Below, one piece after another: positions 27,472 to 39,578 of a DNA stretch of 64,000 nt (its first letter is position 1; every line of letters begins with the position of its first letter). Source of the DNA: Epiperipatus broadwayi. Its lineage: Eukaryota; Onychophora; Udeonychophora; Euonychophora; Peripatidae. The stretch is from positions 1,428,001-1,492,000 of the forward strand of contig JAQFVV010000184.1 in assembly GCA_028023455.1 (NCBI GenBank). The letters are read 5' to 3'. A model generated the notes under the pieces. That model saw only the letters and a program-made list of their open reading frames with translations, ran no database searches and was not told the DNA's origin. A program made the translations under genes and the position numbers.

Positions 27472-27486
27472 ATTCCCCCCTCTCCA
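27472..27486 (-). promoter_or_regulatory. Polypurine tract of E1
   Basis: On the minus strand it reads GGAGAGGGGGGAAT and abuts the TGTG start of the 3' LTR. It would prime plus-strand DNA synthesis. E2 has the same arrangement (GGAGGGGAATA then TGTG). Confidence 0.7.
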
Positions 27487-27585
27487 ATGAGACTTTTAAA
27501 TGGGTATGACCATTTGAAGTCTTAAGTTCTTATTTATATAGATATTGAATATACATGTGAGATGATTTCTAGAGCACCCTAGGTG

Positions 27586-30400
27586 CTATGGCATGGGTTT
27601 TAGTGCATGAGCATTGTATGTGCCCTTTATTCCCTGTTCTTCTTTAATCCAGAAAGCATTATCCCCACTGCACTCTACAATTTCAAAAGAGCCTTCATAA
27701 CGGTTAAAAATATTTATACTGGAACTTTTCTGGAATGCTCATGAGGTGTTCTGACCATAACTCTATCTCCTACATGGTATTTTTGGGTGATGTGTTTCCT
27801 TTTATTTCTTCTGAGGCTCATCTGGTTCATGATTTGTGCTTGAGCCTTTTTTTGTCTAATTCCATGTCAACTGTTTTGTCTCCCTGGGAAGTTTGCCTTG
27901 AAGAGTTTTGGTACAAGTTTTCCAAAATGTAGCTGAGTTGGAAGGAATCCTATTGATTCATGTGTAGACCAGTTTATATAATTTAGTAGTAGCTGTTTAA
28001 CCCATCCCTTGTGGTTTGTTGGTAACTAAGTATGAAACAGCCTTCCCAACTCTTGCATGACTCTTGTGCAGGAATTACTTTGGGGGTTACAGATGGACGT
28101 AAGTATGTATTTAACTCCCCACTCAGTAACCCATTTGTTCCATTTGTCTGATACAAAAGGGTCCCATGATCTGGCAGGATCATTTCTGTTTTTCCAACTG
28201 TGGCAAAATGTGAGGACTCTAGAACCTTTATAGTTTCGCATGTCATAGTTCTTGCTAAAGGGTAGGCTGTCATGAATTTGGAGAAAAGGTCATATACAAT
28301 GAGTAGATATCTTTTTCTATTGAAGGGTGGCAGAGAGCCATAAAAATCCATAGCCATTATTTCCTTTGAGTGGTTAGGGATGATTGATTTCATTGGAGTT
28401 GTGTATGCTCTATTCAGTGGTTTTGCATGCTGGCATATTTCACATTTGTTCAAATCTTTTATTATGTCTCAGTGCATTCCGGACCAATAGAACCAGCACT
28501 TGAGGCAATATTCAGTTTGGGGTTCCATAATGTCTGTATAATCAGTGAATTAATTGGTGACAGGGCCCCAAATGGTTGGTGATACCATCACTCTCCATTC
28601 ATCTATGTCTTCTTGAATTTAGTAGCATAAAACCTCTTTCTCTATCTTGTATCGACACTTCTTATCTAGGATAGTGTCACCCTTCTGAAGAGATTGTGTA
28701 TACAGCGTTATGATCTGGTTTAGGTCTTTATCTTCATGCTGTCTCTTTGACATTTGATTCAGATGTTCCTCTACATGTTCTCAGCTCCTTTGCAATGTTT
28801 CACCATGTAATTAAACTCTTGAAAAAACAAACTCGACCGAACCAGCTGGTTATTGGTGAAATAGCTGTGATTTAGAAATTAAAGACTCTTGTGATCCATA
28901 ATCACTATCACTTCAGAGCCTAATAGCATAGGATGAAACTTTTCAAATGGCCATCTGATTACATGGAATTACATTCGGGTCCTTTCAACAACCTACTTAT
29001 GAAGTACAGGACCCCTATCTGACCATCCTGCTGAACTTAGGATAGGGTAACACCCAGTCCATGTGCACTGCTATCAGTTTGAAGTATATTGGGTTTGTTG
29101 AAGTCTGGGTATGCCAGCACCATTTGTTTTGTAAAACTTTTCTAAATCTTAGCGAATGTTTCCTCTTGTTCAATGGTCCAGTTTCAATGGGTGTCTTTCC
29201 TGAGCAGTCTTAGTAATGGATCCATTTCATCAGCAAATTTTTCACAGAATCTGTTGTAAAAGTTGCATAATACTAAAAAGGACCAATGTGCTTTTGCATT
29301 TTAGGTACAGGGAAATCAGTAATTGCACTGATTTTATCAGAGTGGGGTTTGATTCCCATTCATCCCACCAAATGACCCAAAAATTCTATTTCCTCAGAGA
29401 TCAATATACTCTTTTTTAAGTTGATTCTGATTCCTTTACCTTCACATTCTGCAAAAAATAATTGTAGGTGTTGGAAGTGTTCTTCAAGTGATGTGGATGC
29501 TACTATGGCATTGTCCACATATATTGTTAAAATTTTGTTGATTTTCTGGGATAAAACTTGATCGACATCGTAATAAGCCTGCACTGCTATTAACTTAGCC
29601 AAAAGGCATTTGATTAAATTGATATTTGTGGCCTCCATATCTAAAATCTCTGTATTGGTGGTCTGTGTGATGGAATTCTATCTGCCAGTAGCTAGCTGTG
29701 CATATGGGATGGAATGGTACAATCTGGTATTGTCAATCTGTTAAGTTGGTGTTCATCAAGGTATAAGTGCACAGATCCATTTTTCTTTCTGACCACCACT
29801 AGGGGGTTACAGTATGGGTAAAATCATTTATCAATGATGTTCCATTTCAACATTTGTTTCAGCTGTTTCTCCATCTCCTCCTTAAATTTGTGTGTATGGG
29901 TAGGATCATGCTTGGAATAGTTCTCTTGTTTTCAATCTGATTCTTTGTTTATATTCTTTAATGAGCCCAGGACTATCAGAGAATATGTTTTTATAAGTAT
30001 GAAGTATAGATTTAAGTTTCTCTATCTCAGTGTCAGAAGTCAGTTTTCCACCATTTGCCCTTTCTTCCATAAGCTCCATGTCCAACTGGGTCATACAACA
30101 TGCCTCAGTATCATCAAGTAAGTGAGGCCTTAGCATTTCAATTTGTTTATCATTGCACACTACAAGCTGATGTTCATAATCTAAAGTGCAACTGTTTTTG
30201 TGCAAAAAGTCAGATCCCAGCACAACCTCATGGATAAGACTGGTCCTTATTAAGAACACTTGGTATACTGTCTTATGCTCTATATGTATCTGTACCCAAA
30301 TTTGCTTAGGCAGAAGTTTCGCTTTCTGGTTGTTTGCTAATGATACTTGCACCATCTTCAAAGGTAAGATTTCTATGTGCAGGTTTTTTTGTTAAAATCC
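27586..30400 (-). pseudogene. E1 pol relic: protease, RT, RNase H, integrase
   Basis: Read in several frames on the minus strand. Protease C-terminal part at about 30170-30360 (VVLGSDFLHKNSC). RT: WNIIDK..YPYCNPLVVVRKKNGS, catalytic box IYVDN (normally YVDD, so the second Asp is lost), LNLKKS-like and EIEFLGHLVG near 29360. RNase H: LEKFHPMLLGSEVIVIMDHKSL and ..LFFQEFNYMVKHCKGAEN near 28800-28960. Integrase: CEICQHAK zinc-binding end, MDFYGSLPP..RYLLIVYDLFSKF, PDHGT, then YILTSICNPQSNSCTRVM where the family usually has ERVM, so the catalytic Glu appears to be Thr. The C-terminal tail NRYEGSFEIVECSGDNAFW ends at a stop at 27586. Many frameshifts; not functional. Confidence 0.88.
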
Positions 30401-30639
30401 AGTGGTATAGATCTTCTAATATTATGGATATTTGACTGCCTAAATCCAGCATGGTCATCACTTCAAGTCTGTCCATTGTCAGATTGATCTCGGGACAATT
30501 TTGCAGAACATATTCAGATATTCTATTTTCCCATGAACATATCAGATTTGATATTTCTTTGTACAGATTAGTCCATGGTTTTACAATGTGGCCATGGAAC
30601 TCTTCCTGTCAGTATGATTGGTATGTTTATCTTCCCAAA

Positions 30640-31420
30640 CTTTAGATGCTGGCTTCTGTTGTTGGCTCATGTATATCTCATTTAATAATTCAGCCATTTG
30701 TTGCAGTGTTCATATTTTCAGTGAGTAACAGTTGTTCAATACCGAGTGGCAGATTATGACAGATTATCCTGACCATTTGCCCCTCTGATATGTGGCATGC
30801 GTTTAACATCTGAAGTCTTGACGCTTGTCCCTGAAAAATTTTGAGTAATTTTCTCCATTACTCCCTTTATGTTTTTCATGCATGACTTGGTATAGGATCA
30901 TCTCTTGGAGCTGTTTGCTCCAAAACTTTTTAACAATTCCGTTTTATATTCCTTGAAAGTTTTGGGATGGTGCAACAAAGATTCCCACCATGTTTGAGCA
31001 TCACCATGGAGGTGACTGCAGGCAATTGCCAGTTTACTAAACTCGTTAATTTGGTTCACTTGGAAATATTTTTCCAAGCTTTTAATATGCTTGATAGGAG
31101 CTTCACCTGATGGTCCTTCAAGTATTTTTATTTTGGGGAATTGATTTATATTGCATAGGTAAAGTTGTCTCTTTTCTCCTTCATGCATCTCATTTTTAAT
31201 GCTATGATCTTCAGCTATTACTGCATCCTCTCCCTTTTTTTGACTTGATCCTGTGTATATTCATGCTTTGCTTTGGTCACCTGCTGACTCGTTTATGTTA
31301 TTTCCAGTCTGTTGCTGTTACTTAGTTCAGGATCATTATCTCCCTTTATGTCCCCTGATATTTCGCATTTGAAATCATCTATGCTTTGATTCATATATGC
31401 TATGTTTTCTGAGAGTTATT
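30640..31420 (-). pseudogene. E1 gag relic
   Basis: The capsid-type domain near 30898-31188 includes LAIACSHLHGDAQTWWESLL and FKEYKTELLKSF. After a frameshift, FFRDQASRLQMLNACHIS-like and SEGQMVRIICHNLP continue toward 30700. The same blocks occur in the intact gag of E2 (VAVCSNHLYGVAKDWWQSLF; FFRSQAVRLKTLTACPLS; SEGQIVRIVRHNLP), so E1 and E2 are relatives. No zinc knuckle was seen. The N-terminal boundary is uncertain. Confidence 0.8.
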
Positions 31421-31984
31421 GACTCAATTTATTTGTCTGCTGTGGTATTTTGGCCATTTCTTGCTTTATATTCTAAAAAATTTCTTCCATCATGGTCCAC
31501 ATGCATTTGTTTTCTGCTTTAGTTTTTTCTCTTCTCTGTTGATCATTTTCTTTTTCCTTTCCTCTGTTTCTTTGTTTACTGAGATGTTTATATCATTTAT
31601 TGGCTATTGATCCATTTTTCTTGATTCGGATATTGTCCACATTTAAGCACAGTATAAGTATTTTTTATTCAGGAGTTACGGTATACCTATATCTATTTAT
31701 ATTCGGTATATATATTTATAGTTTTACTTAGTGGTCAGTTAAATATGCACCAGTAATAACAGATTTTTTTATTTTTTTATTAATTAATTATTTCTTAAAT
31801 ATTTGTCCTATTTTTAAATATGCAGTACACCACGCATCTAACTCTGCCTTATTCCACTCGCCAGATATTTGTCTTTTCTATGCCCTGTTCCAATTATTCT
31901 GCCTCTTTTTATCTACGTCTATTTAATTCTATTTATCGCCAAAAAAGAAAATCAAGTTTAACATACTTAAATTTTAATTTGTTA

Positions 31985-32193
31985 CACTAGTATTCAACAC
32001 TTTATTTTATTTTACTTACTTTTTTTTAAAAAACCAAAACAACAAAAACAACAAATTCAACTGTAAGTTATTTTGGATCTTTATGAAACTTTAATTCATT
32101 ATGCCAGTATTTGACAGACTATCTTATTTTACCTTTTTCTATATTTTAAAACAAAACAACAAAAAACAACTTCAACTATAAGTTATTTTAGAT
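31985..32193. repeat. Tandem duplication in E1 leader (unit ~115 bp)
   Basis: 31985-32079 and 32103-32193 share CAGTATT..ACA, a TTTATTTTACTT-like block, an A/C-rich AAACAACAAAAACAAC block and TTCAACTATAAGTTATTTT. Diverged, roughly 75 percent by eye. Confidence 0.7.
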
Positions 32194-32315
32194 CATTACT
32201 TTTATTTGTAAACTATGTACTGAAATGCTGCAACCATTTATATATGCAGCATGTGACTATTTTTCCCCAACTCATTTGTTTAATAATTTTTCTATACTTT
32301 ATTTCTATTTTAAAT

Positions 32316-32633
32316 GCACATGTTGATGCCATTGATGCCAGTTTTTACTCAGATTAAATGGCAACTTTACTTATATAAATAAAATGTTAGCGACTCAGTT
32401 TAATGTGAAAATTGTTAAGCAAATTATTAAGATAAAGAAATCTGTACTCTGTATAAAAAATATCAACCTTCACTGTTTTAATTGCACATGTTGATGCCAG
32501 TTTTTACTCAGATTAAATGGCAATTTTGCTTATCTAAATAAAATAATAGCGACTCGGTTTAAAGTGAAAATTGTTAAGCAGTTATTAAGATAAAGAAATC
32601 TATACTCTGTATAAAAAATATCAACCTTCACTA
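32316..32633. repeat. Second tandem duplication in E1 leader (unit ~150-168 bp)
   Basis: 32316-32483 and 32484-32633 both start GCACATGTTGATGCC and share AGTTTTTACTCAGATTAAAT, GCGACTC, GTGAAAATTGTTAAGCA and ATATCAACCTTCACT in the same order, at about 93 percent identity by eye. The first copy has an internal 9-bp duplication (ATTGATGCC). Confidence 0.9.
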
Positions 32634-33087
32634 TATTACATGTATACACATTCAAACTAAATTCTAATTCTATTTTGTTTATAGAGTATATTTATAGAAT
32701 ACAATGTGTGCATTGATTTATTGCTAACAATTTGAATCATAAATATATCATATATCCATCGCTACAAAGAATAAAACTATCATTGTAAATATGCACATTA
32801 CTGAGTAATATATTTTAAATTATCTGAAGAATAACTTTAAAAAAACACACATATATAGAACAAAGCGTGTTCATTTATACGGCCTGTTGATTATACTATA
32901 CATTAAAAAAAAGACTAACAATAAAATTTTATATACCTTCTCTTATATACAGTCAACATTTCACTTAGTTTTTACTTACATCTACATTAAGTTTATATAG
33001 ACATATAGCACATAATTTATTTTTACCGTAATTAACACATTTATAATTTAACTTGTTCTTTCCTCAATCGTATCACTTTTTATCTTT

Positions 33088-33104
33088 AAACCACATTGGT
33101 GCCA
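33088..33104 (-). promoter_or_regulatory. Primer binding site of E1 (tRNA-Lys-like)
   Basis: On the minus strand TGGCACCAATGTGG begins 7 nt after the LTR end. It resembles the complement of the animal tRNA-Lys 3' end (TGGCGCCCAACGTGG) with one deletion and two changes. Adjacent to the LTR as expected. Confidence 0.6.
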
Positions 33105-33111
33105 GTTTTAC

Positions 33112-33677
33112 TGTACCAGCCCAAACTTCCCTGTGGAGTTATGCTCCTAATCTTGCACTGAGCATGAAGTGACACAGATTGAACAGGGTAAGAAGTCGAT
33201 ACCATTTTAACCGATTGTCTGTACTCATAACATATTGATATCTCCAGCGAAACTGATAGAGAGAGGAAATTGACAGGACTCTGCCAATTGGAAATCCTTT
33301 ATTCTTTTCTAGGAGTGGTACACAAAAACCCTCCTAGAAGGATATGCAATACCATATGTTCAGCAGAGCATGAGAATAAGATTCAACATCCCAGTAGAGC
33401 AATATCCCATGTGGCTAGCTCAGTATGCTCTATATCTAGGGTCTTCAATGGGTATGTTAAATAGTTATTATAGGTACATGATTGATAAGGAAAGAGTATA
33501 TTTTATCAAATAAAATAATATAAAAACAAACAAATTTATATCACAATTAAATATTTATTGAAATCCTGATATCTACCACCGATGTATATTTATAATGATG
33601 TAATAAACAAAATAAATAAAAATTATTGTCAGAAACCCATATATATTTGATGTGTTAAAATAATTAAAATAAATGCA
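33112..33677 (-). repeat. 5' LTR of E1, partial
   Basis: Direct repeat of 24785-25426, with shared blocks such as AGTTATGCTCCTAATCTTGC, GTGGCTAGCTCAGTATG and AATATTTATTGAAATCCTGA. It ends at ATGCA against the E5 relic. If the 2.7-kb reading of the left LTR is right, about 2 kb are missing here. Confidence 0.85.
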
Positions 33678-33679
33678 TC

Positions 33680-34620
33680 AATAGTCAGTTTGAATTTAAC
33701 AGATCTTTCACTCATTTGGATTGCCTCTTCTTGTAGTGTATCCAAAGTCCAAATTTCTTTATTAAATAATTTATGAATAAATAAAGCTGTATGGGTTTTC
33801 CCCTCCAAAAACTTTCAAAAAAATTCACAAATTCCAAAATTGCTTGCATTTTTTATATTACTCAATCTCCATGCATTTCAACTATTTTGATATTTTTTGA
33901 AATTAAGCTTAACACCTTCTTCAAAATAAGATGACTTTTCTAAAGTTGAATTTAGTTCTGAAGTCAGATATTGAATTCACACATTTTTATCTGTTCCATA
34001 ATACTTTTTTTGTACTGAAAGTCCTTAATATATCATTGAAATAAGGTTATGACCTTGTCTATTCTTTTAACAATTAATTTTGACTTGGAAAAATATTCGG
34101 TGTTGTAGTTTGAAAGGAAGACACTTATATCTAAATAATCCTTAATGAGTTACAATAGTCAGGAATTTAACCATTTATTCAACATAAATATTTAACATCA
34201 CATGATCATTGAGATTTAGCTCTGCTAAGAATTTTCAATTTCCAAACTGGTTAGCATCTATCTTACATTAAGAAATGAGTAAAGATTTTTTGCTAAATAT
34301 TGTCAGTCTTTCACAATTATTACAATATATTCAAATTTTTATACTTTATTCTATAGTGATTACTATGGATTTGAATTCTGTTTTTTTAATGGGCATCAAT
34401 ATTTCTTTTTTATTATAGTATTCAAAGTTTCTTTTAGTTATACCTTCAGCATAAAATGTATCTTATATACTTCATAGTACATGCATTTTTCTGCTTCTGT
34501 AGCACACTGACAACTGAATCTTTATTACTTATTCTTGTTTGGATCTGAATAATTTTTGATATTTAATCTGTATTTCCCTTTCCATAATAATTTTATTTAC
34601 TAAGTTTATTTTTATGTCTA
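33680..34620 (-). pseudogene. Gypsy reverse transcriptase relic E5
   Basis: Many stops, but the order of Gypsy RT blocks is readable on the minus strand: IIKKEILMPIKKTEFKSIVI, KIDANQFGN.KFLAELNL, VKFLTIVTH.GLFRYKCLPF, LEKSSYFEEGVKLNFKK, NASNF..FLEGKTHT, and WTLDTLQEEAIQMSERSV. These match RT fingers, palm and thumb of K02A2.6-like Gypsy pol from N to C terminus. RNase H and integrase should follow to the left but are replaced by the E1 LTR at 33677. A different lineage from E1 by sequence. Confidence 0.7.
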
Positions 34621-35505
34621 AGACTTTGAACCATTTGCAATCTAACAAAGGTTTTAATTTATTCTTTACTATTATAAATATTTAATTGTTTATAGTGTTA
34701 AAGTTTAATCATGCTTATCATGTTGATAGGTTTATCATTTGCATATCATTTGCATATCTTGCCTTAATATCTATTTTTATTAACTTTGTGCAAATAAATG
34801 TTTTAGCTCTGCTAATCAATCTCTATTCCCAATAGGTTTATTACAGGTTTTTACATTTATTATTATCTATCAAGAACTATCACCATCTGCTTTATTTATT
34901 CCAACATCAGATTTGTTTGTGACTGGTTATCTTCCTAGATTTATTTATTTTTACTCTTGTAACTTTTGGACTTGTGCCTTTTTAATTACAGCCCTTCACT
35001 ATACATATTCTAGGTTTCTGTGGTAATATTTTTTTTTCATTTGATAAAATTTCAGATTTGAATACATGAAGACTTGTTATTTGTTTAGCATTACTGCAGT
35101 ATAATTTGTGGAAATCTTTGCATATTTCAGAATTAGTTCATAAGCTGTACCTGTTTTGATGCATCAGTATACAAAATATTAAGACTTGATTGTAGTTGAA
35201 TTTATAAATTTAGGTCAGCCATAACCACAAAAATTGTTTTAGCGAAGCTTCTTTAAGATATCTGTCATATGGCTATTTATTTGCCATTTTCCTCAAAACA
35301 ACATCAAGATTTCTGCAACTCTTCTCTTTCTTGGAGTCTATCATAAAATGGTAGATGTGCTATATGTTTGAAGAGTTCAGATCTAAAGTGGTCCATAAAT
35401 TTCTTGACTAATTTCATGTAATGATTACTTTCACACTTATTGGGTTCCCAAAGCCTGTTTGTTATTTATACTATTTATGATTTTCATAAAAATAGAAACT
35501 TTCAT
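34621..35505. other. AT-rich stretch, perhaps the 5' remainder of E5
   Basis: No protein motif recognised. Confidence 0.4.
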
Positions 35506-35518
35506 AATATCAACTTTT

Positions 35519-35610
35519 GGCACTGAGAGTAGTGGGTTGGGTGAAAGTCTGAATTCGAATCCCGCATATATTACATATATTAATACAGGTTTAAGCATGT
35601 ACAATGTATT
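35519..35610 (+). mobile_element. 92-bp tRNA-derived SINE with 13-bp target-site duplication
   Basis: AATATCAACTTTT occurs at 35506-35518 and 35611-35623. The insert starts GGCACTGAGAGTAGTGGG (A-box-like) and carries a clear B box, AATTCGAATCCCGC, about 30 bp further on, then a ~40-bp tail ending ACAGGTTTAAGCATGTACAA-TGTATT. The same head (GGCACTGAGAGTGGTGAG..GTTCGAACCCCGC) is at 44545-44595 and the tail is found inverted at 44151-44195. It is among the shortest SINE types; mobility would depend on LINE enzymes. Confidence 0.75.
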
Positions 35611-35623
35611 AATATCAACTTTT

Positions 35624-37605
35624 ATAAAATTAACAATGAACTATTTTTCTAGATGTTTTATATAGACAGTAAGTTATTATCATCAATTTCACTATTTCTA
35701 ACAGTACCATTTGCTATGTTTAGTCTGAACTTCCAACATTCATACAATTGTGGTTAGACGCAATGGGAATCAGATACCACATAGATTAAATTTTTTTAAA
35801 AAAAATCCAGAACAATAATAAATTAAACATATTTCTTTTCTACCAAGCACAGATAGGTATATATTAATTATTAACTTTACTTCAATAAAATAAGAATATA
35901 CATATATAATATTAACTGTACTTACCGAAATTTGCCTTCATTAATTTAGCCCTATGACGTATTAAAATTAAAAATATCATGTAGGTAATCTTATAGAATT
36001 TTAGATTTTCACCTGCACCTTCAGAGGAGATAAATTGACTGCAAAACCAATATGTCTTTCCAAATATCTGCATGACTGGTCCGGCTTTTTCACAAATTAT
36101 TTTTTTTAACTACTCTTTTTTGAGACTCGTTCTCAGGATTTTTTTTTCCTTATCTGATAAATAATTATTTTATGAAAAAAATATTAAGTTTTATTTTAAT
36201 CTAAAACATAATTGTAAGTGTCCGATTTGCAATTACTTTTAATTATTTAAATTATATCATTTACAAATCCTGCCTTTTTCTTGTTTTTATTTAAGTACAC
36301 TCACACATTTAAATTTTTTTAATGAAACTATTAGGTTCAACCTAATCATAACTTCTGGCGTAATTATATGATTATTTAAACTTAATAATTTATTTTCCAA
36401 ATATTTTTTTAACTTATTGCTTTTATTATAAGAACGGGATTTCAATATCGATTCTCATTAGAATAAAGAGAAAAAAATTCTCAATTTAATCATTTTAATG
36501 CCCGAACATTATATACGACTAATCATACATTATTATTTATTTAATATTACTAATTTATCTTTTCCAATTAATTCTTTTTTTGTTTTATCACGTTTATTAT
36601 TAAAACAGAAGTATAGATAATTATCCACTCTTGACCAATTATAAAAACGATAAGTGTAATATCTTCTGATTCGGGTTTATTTGGTTCCTGAGTAAAATTT
36701 TCCCTTCAATTAAAGAATGTCAGCTATTTATTATCTAATTCCTTAAATTAGTCAAAAATGTACTTAACAACTTTTTTTCCATCTACAATAGCCCAATATC
36801 GATTTTAAAATCGATATAAATTCTATTGCATTACGAATGAGCATGAAATAAAATTATTTCCTCAAATAAACAAATTTAACTACTCAGTGTAAATGAAGAA
36901 ATATTTATTAACGTTATTATTTTGCCCATAATGTTCTGAGATTAAACATAAAAATTTATATATCAATGATTTTAAATGCATTGTGCGCTTTAGCATCAGG
37001 AATGACGGAGTTGAGAGCTAAAGGTTTCTGAACTAAAGTCCATTTGTCACTTCTAATACTCGAACATTATATGTTCTTCTAAGCAATAAGCTACTCGATT
37101 ATTATTATTGCTTTATAATGTTTAGAAATGTTGCAAAATGACAGCAACATACATTCTTGATTATGATTAATCATAGGTGCTCAAGTTTAAAACTTTTTGT
37201 TATCGTAAATAGCTAACAAGCACGAGTGTGGGTGTGCAAAGAAAGAAAATTATTTGACTGTTCTTCCTGTTTTTGTTTTTAAATTAAAACAAGGTATATA
37301 ATAATTTTATAAAGATATAATACGAATTATTGACTATAAATGTCTGATATAAATTATTAACTGTAAAATATATAATATGAATTATTGATTATATTATTTA
37401 AAGCCTAAGTTAAAATTCATAAAGTAGATTAAAAACCTCATTTCTATAAACTAAAATAAATATTGTTTATTTACCTTAATATAATATTTCTAGAACAGGA
37501 ATCCTTTTTTTAGTTATTAAGTTCGATTATCCAATTTTTAATTTGTTGTCATAAAATATTTCTGAAATTAAATTGTTAAACTGATACACATTAAAGATTT
37601 GCAAA
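35624..37605. other. AT-rich non-coding stretch
   Basis: No gene recognised. A perfect 22-bp palindrome (ATATCGATTTT and its complement) lies at 36796-36817. Confidence 0.45.
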
Positions 37606-37722
37606 ATGTTTGTTGATTACTACCAAGAACTGTTGCCAAAGGCAGAGAGAATTCAGGTAAATGACCAGAAAGATAGGAGGAAGAGGGAATCTTCAATGAG
37701 AGAGACCTCTATCCGTGTATAA
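37606..37722 (+). CDS. Possible short coding exon, or chance 38-codon ORF
   Basis: ATG at 37606 in a fair context (CAAAATG) opens MFVDYYQELLPKAERIQ, followed directly by CAG|GTAAAT, a good splice donor, after 37656. Without splicing the frame runs 38 codons to TAA at 37720. It is richer in G+C than its surroundings. No family recognised and no further exon identified, so this is weak. Confidence 0.2.
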   Translation: MFVDYYQELLPKAERIQVNDQKDRRKRESSMRETSIRV

Positions 37723-38542
37723 TAATTACGCCTAAAGTAAAGAAAATATAATTATAGTCTTCAACACGAAGTTAATTAAACTTCTAAATTTTTAACTTCA
37801 GCTATGTACAAAATTAAAGTTTTTTTTTCCCTCATCTAAATTTCTATTTATAAATATAAAGTATTTAATATCTAGTTTGCAATATAATATTTAGAGAGTA
37901 ATGATGAAGTTAATAACGTATTTTAATGCTAATGCGATATAAATACTAAAAACTTTCTTTAATGATTTTTAAATATATTACACTTAACACAAATATTAGG
38001 TGTACGTGTAATACATATATCAATCAGTGCATACCATTACAAATACTCGAAAAATTAGTCGCTCAGAAAATTATGTAACTGTCGAACGGAAGCAGCAGAT
38101 TATCTTCGATCCGTGAACTTTAGCAAGTCTCAAGTCGTCACTTCATTCTTGCCCTAAACCGCAAAGGTATTTATTCCTTCACTTTTCTCTATAAGTATTT
38201 TCTACTTTCTCAGTTTGCATTGATTATCGTGATATTGTATTATTTTAAATTTAGAATACTGTATTTTTAATTTTTTTATTATAATTTTCTTTACATATCT
38301 TTTTAAAAATATAAATTATTTAAAATATAAAACTATCTGTCAGCATATAAATAAATATGCGCATGCATATTCACAAATACGTTTAAATATATATATATGA
38401 CTTGGAACTATTCTTTTATTATGAATATACATAAAATACTTGAACATACTAACGTACACTGAACATACTAACGTATACTTCTATATTTATTTCAAATATT
38501 TAATTTTATGGCGTTCAATTCATATTTTTATTATATGTTATA
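37723..38542. other. AT-rich stretch with a GC-richer island at 38060-38165
   Basis: The island ends CCGCAAAG|GTATTT, like a splice donor, and could be an untranslated first exon. It has no long frame. The rest shows nothing. Confidence 0.3.
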
Positions 38543-38605
38543 TGGCTAATGGTTACGATATCTTTCTGCCATATCCATGATTTGGGTTTGAATCTGAGCT
38601 AAATA
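38543..38605 (+). mobile_element. tRNA-derived SINE head
   Basis: An A-box-like TGGCTAATGGTTA and a B box GGGTTTGAATCTG stand about 40 bp apart, flanking a plausible anticodon stem-loop (TTCTGCCATA). About 35-50 bp of body and a run of eleven G (38644-38654) follow. No target-site duplication was found. Confidence 0.55.
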
Positions 38606-39578
38606 GACTTGAAAAAATATTATTTTATGGTTTCATTCAGGTTGGGGGGGGGGGTTAAAATTTTAAACCCGATCGAAATGTCGATGCTAAAATAATAATA
38701 GATAACACGCGTAAATGAATCAAAACAGTATTCATATTTACTTATACAAATGTATCTATCATCTTAATAAATATTCTTATTTACTTATACAAATGTCATC
38801 TTAATAAATGGACATATTATCATAATCGTATTGTATTATCTTTTTAAAAAATACATTTTATCTTTTATCAATTTTATAAATTTTATTTTATATATGAATA
38901 CATGCAGGCTGGTGCATAAACATATACAATTTTTCCCCATCACTTCAGCAAAATTTTTAAAGATTCACTTTGTCTATTCATATCTCTTCAAATAACATGT
39001 TCATACCAATATTATTTCAGGTTTTTTCTAAATGATGTTAGTCATAGTTTTACTTCTTTCATCCAAAATATTTAATTTTAAATTCCCTTTTGTTACATAT
39101 ACATAAACTTCTCCATACATTATTATGTGATCTATAGTTTTGTATTGCTCTTCAATTTAGTATGAAATGTGAAATCCATAATTAAGCTCTAGTAACTTTT
39201 TTCAAGAATATGGATATTTTTTTATTAATTATTATTTTTATCTAAATCTCCATCCAAGTTTACTTTCAAAAATTAATTTTATCTATTATGTAATAATCCA
39301 TAATACTAATTTTACCAAGATATACTTTCTTTAATTTATTAATAATGATCTCTTCATTTTCTCTCTATTTTTTATTTATTTGAAAAGCCATTGAACATAA
39401 TTTTTATGTTTCTAGAATCTGCCTTTCATCTTACTTTTTTGGTTTATCTGATATATCTTAGCCCATTTTCTAAAGCTCTAACCATTATTACATTATGAAA
39501 TAACCTTATTATTTATAAATTCTGGATAGCTAAAGTAATGTTGCATATTATATACAGACAAATAGTCTCACATTTCTT
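38606..39578. other. AT-rich non-coding stretch
   Basis: Contains the G11 run at 38644-38654. Possible LINE-like peptides on the minus strand near 39000-39500 are too degraded to assign. Confidence 0.4.

Larger units (their letters stand above)
24785..33677 (-). mobile_element. Decayed Ty3/Gypsy LTR retrotransposon E1
   Basis: Minus-strand element with, from high to low coordinates: partial 5' LTR (33112-33677), primer binding site (33088-33104), leader with tandem duplications, gag, protease, RT, RNase H and integrase relics, polypurine tract (27472-27486) and 3' LTR (24785-27471). Order gag-PR-RT-RH-IN identifies Ty3/Gypsy. The two LTR copies share 24785-25426 and 33112-33677 at roughly 85 percent identity by eye, so the insertion is old. 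The right LTR stops abruptly at 33677 against another Gypsy relic (E5), so no target duplication can be read. Confidence 0.85.
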
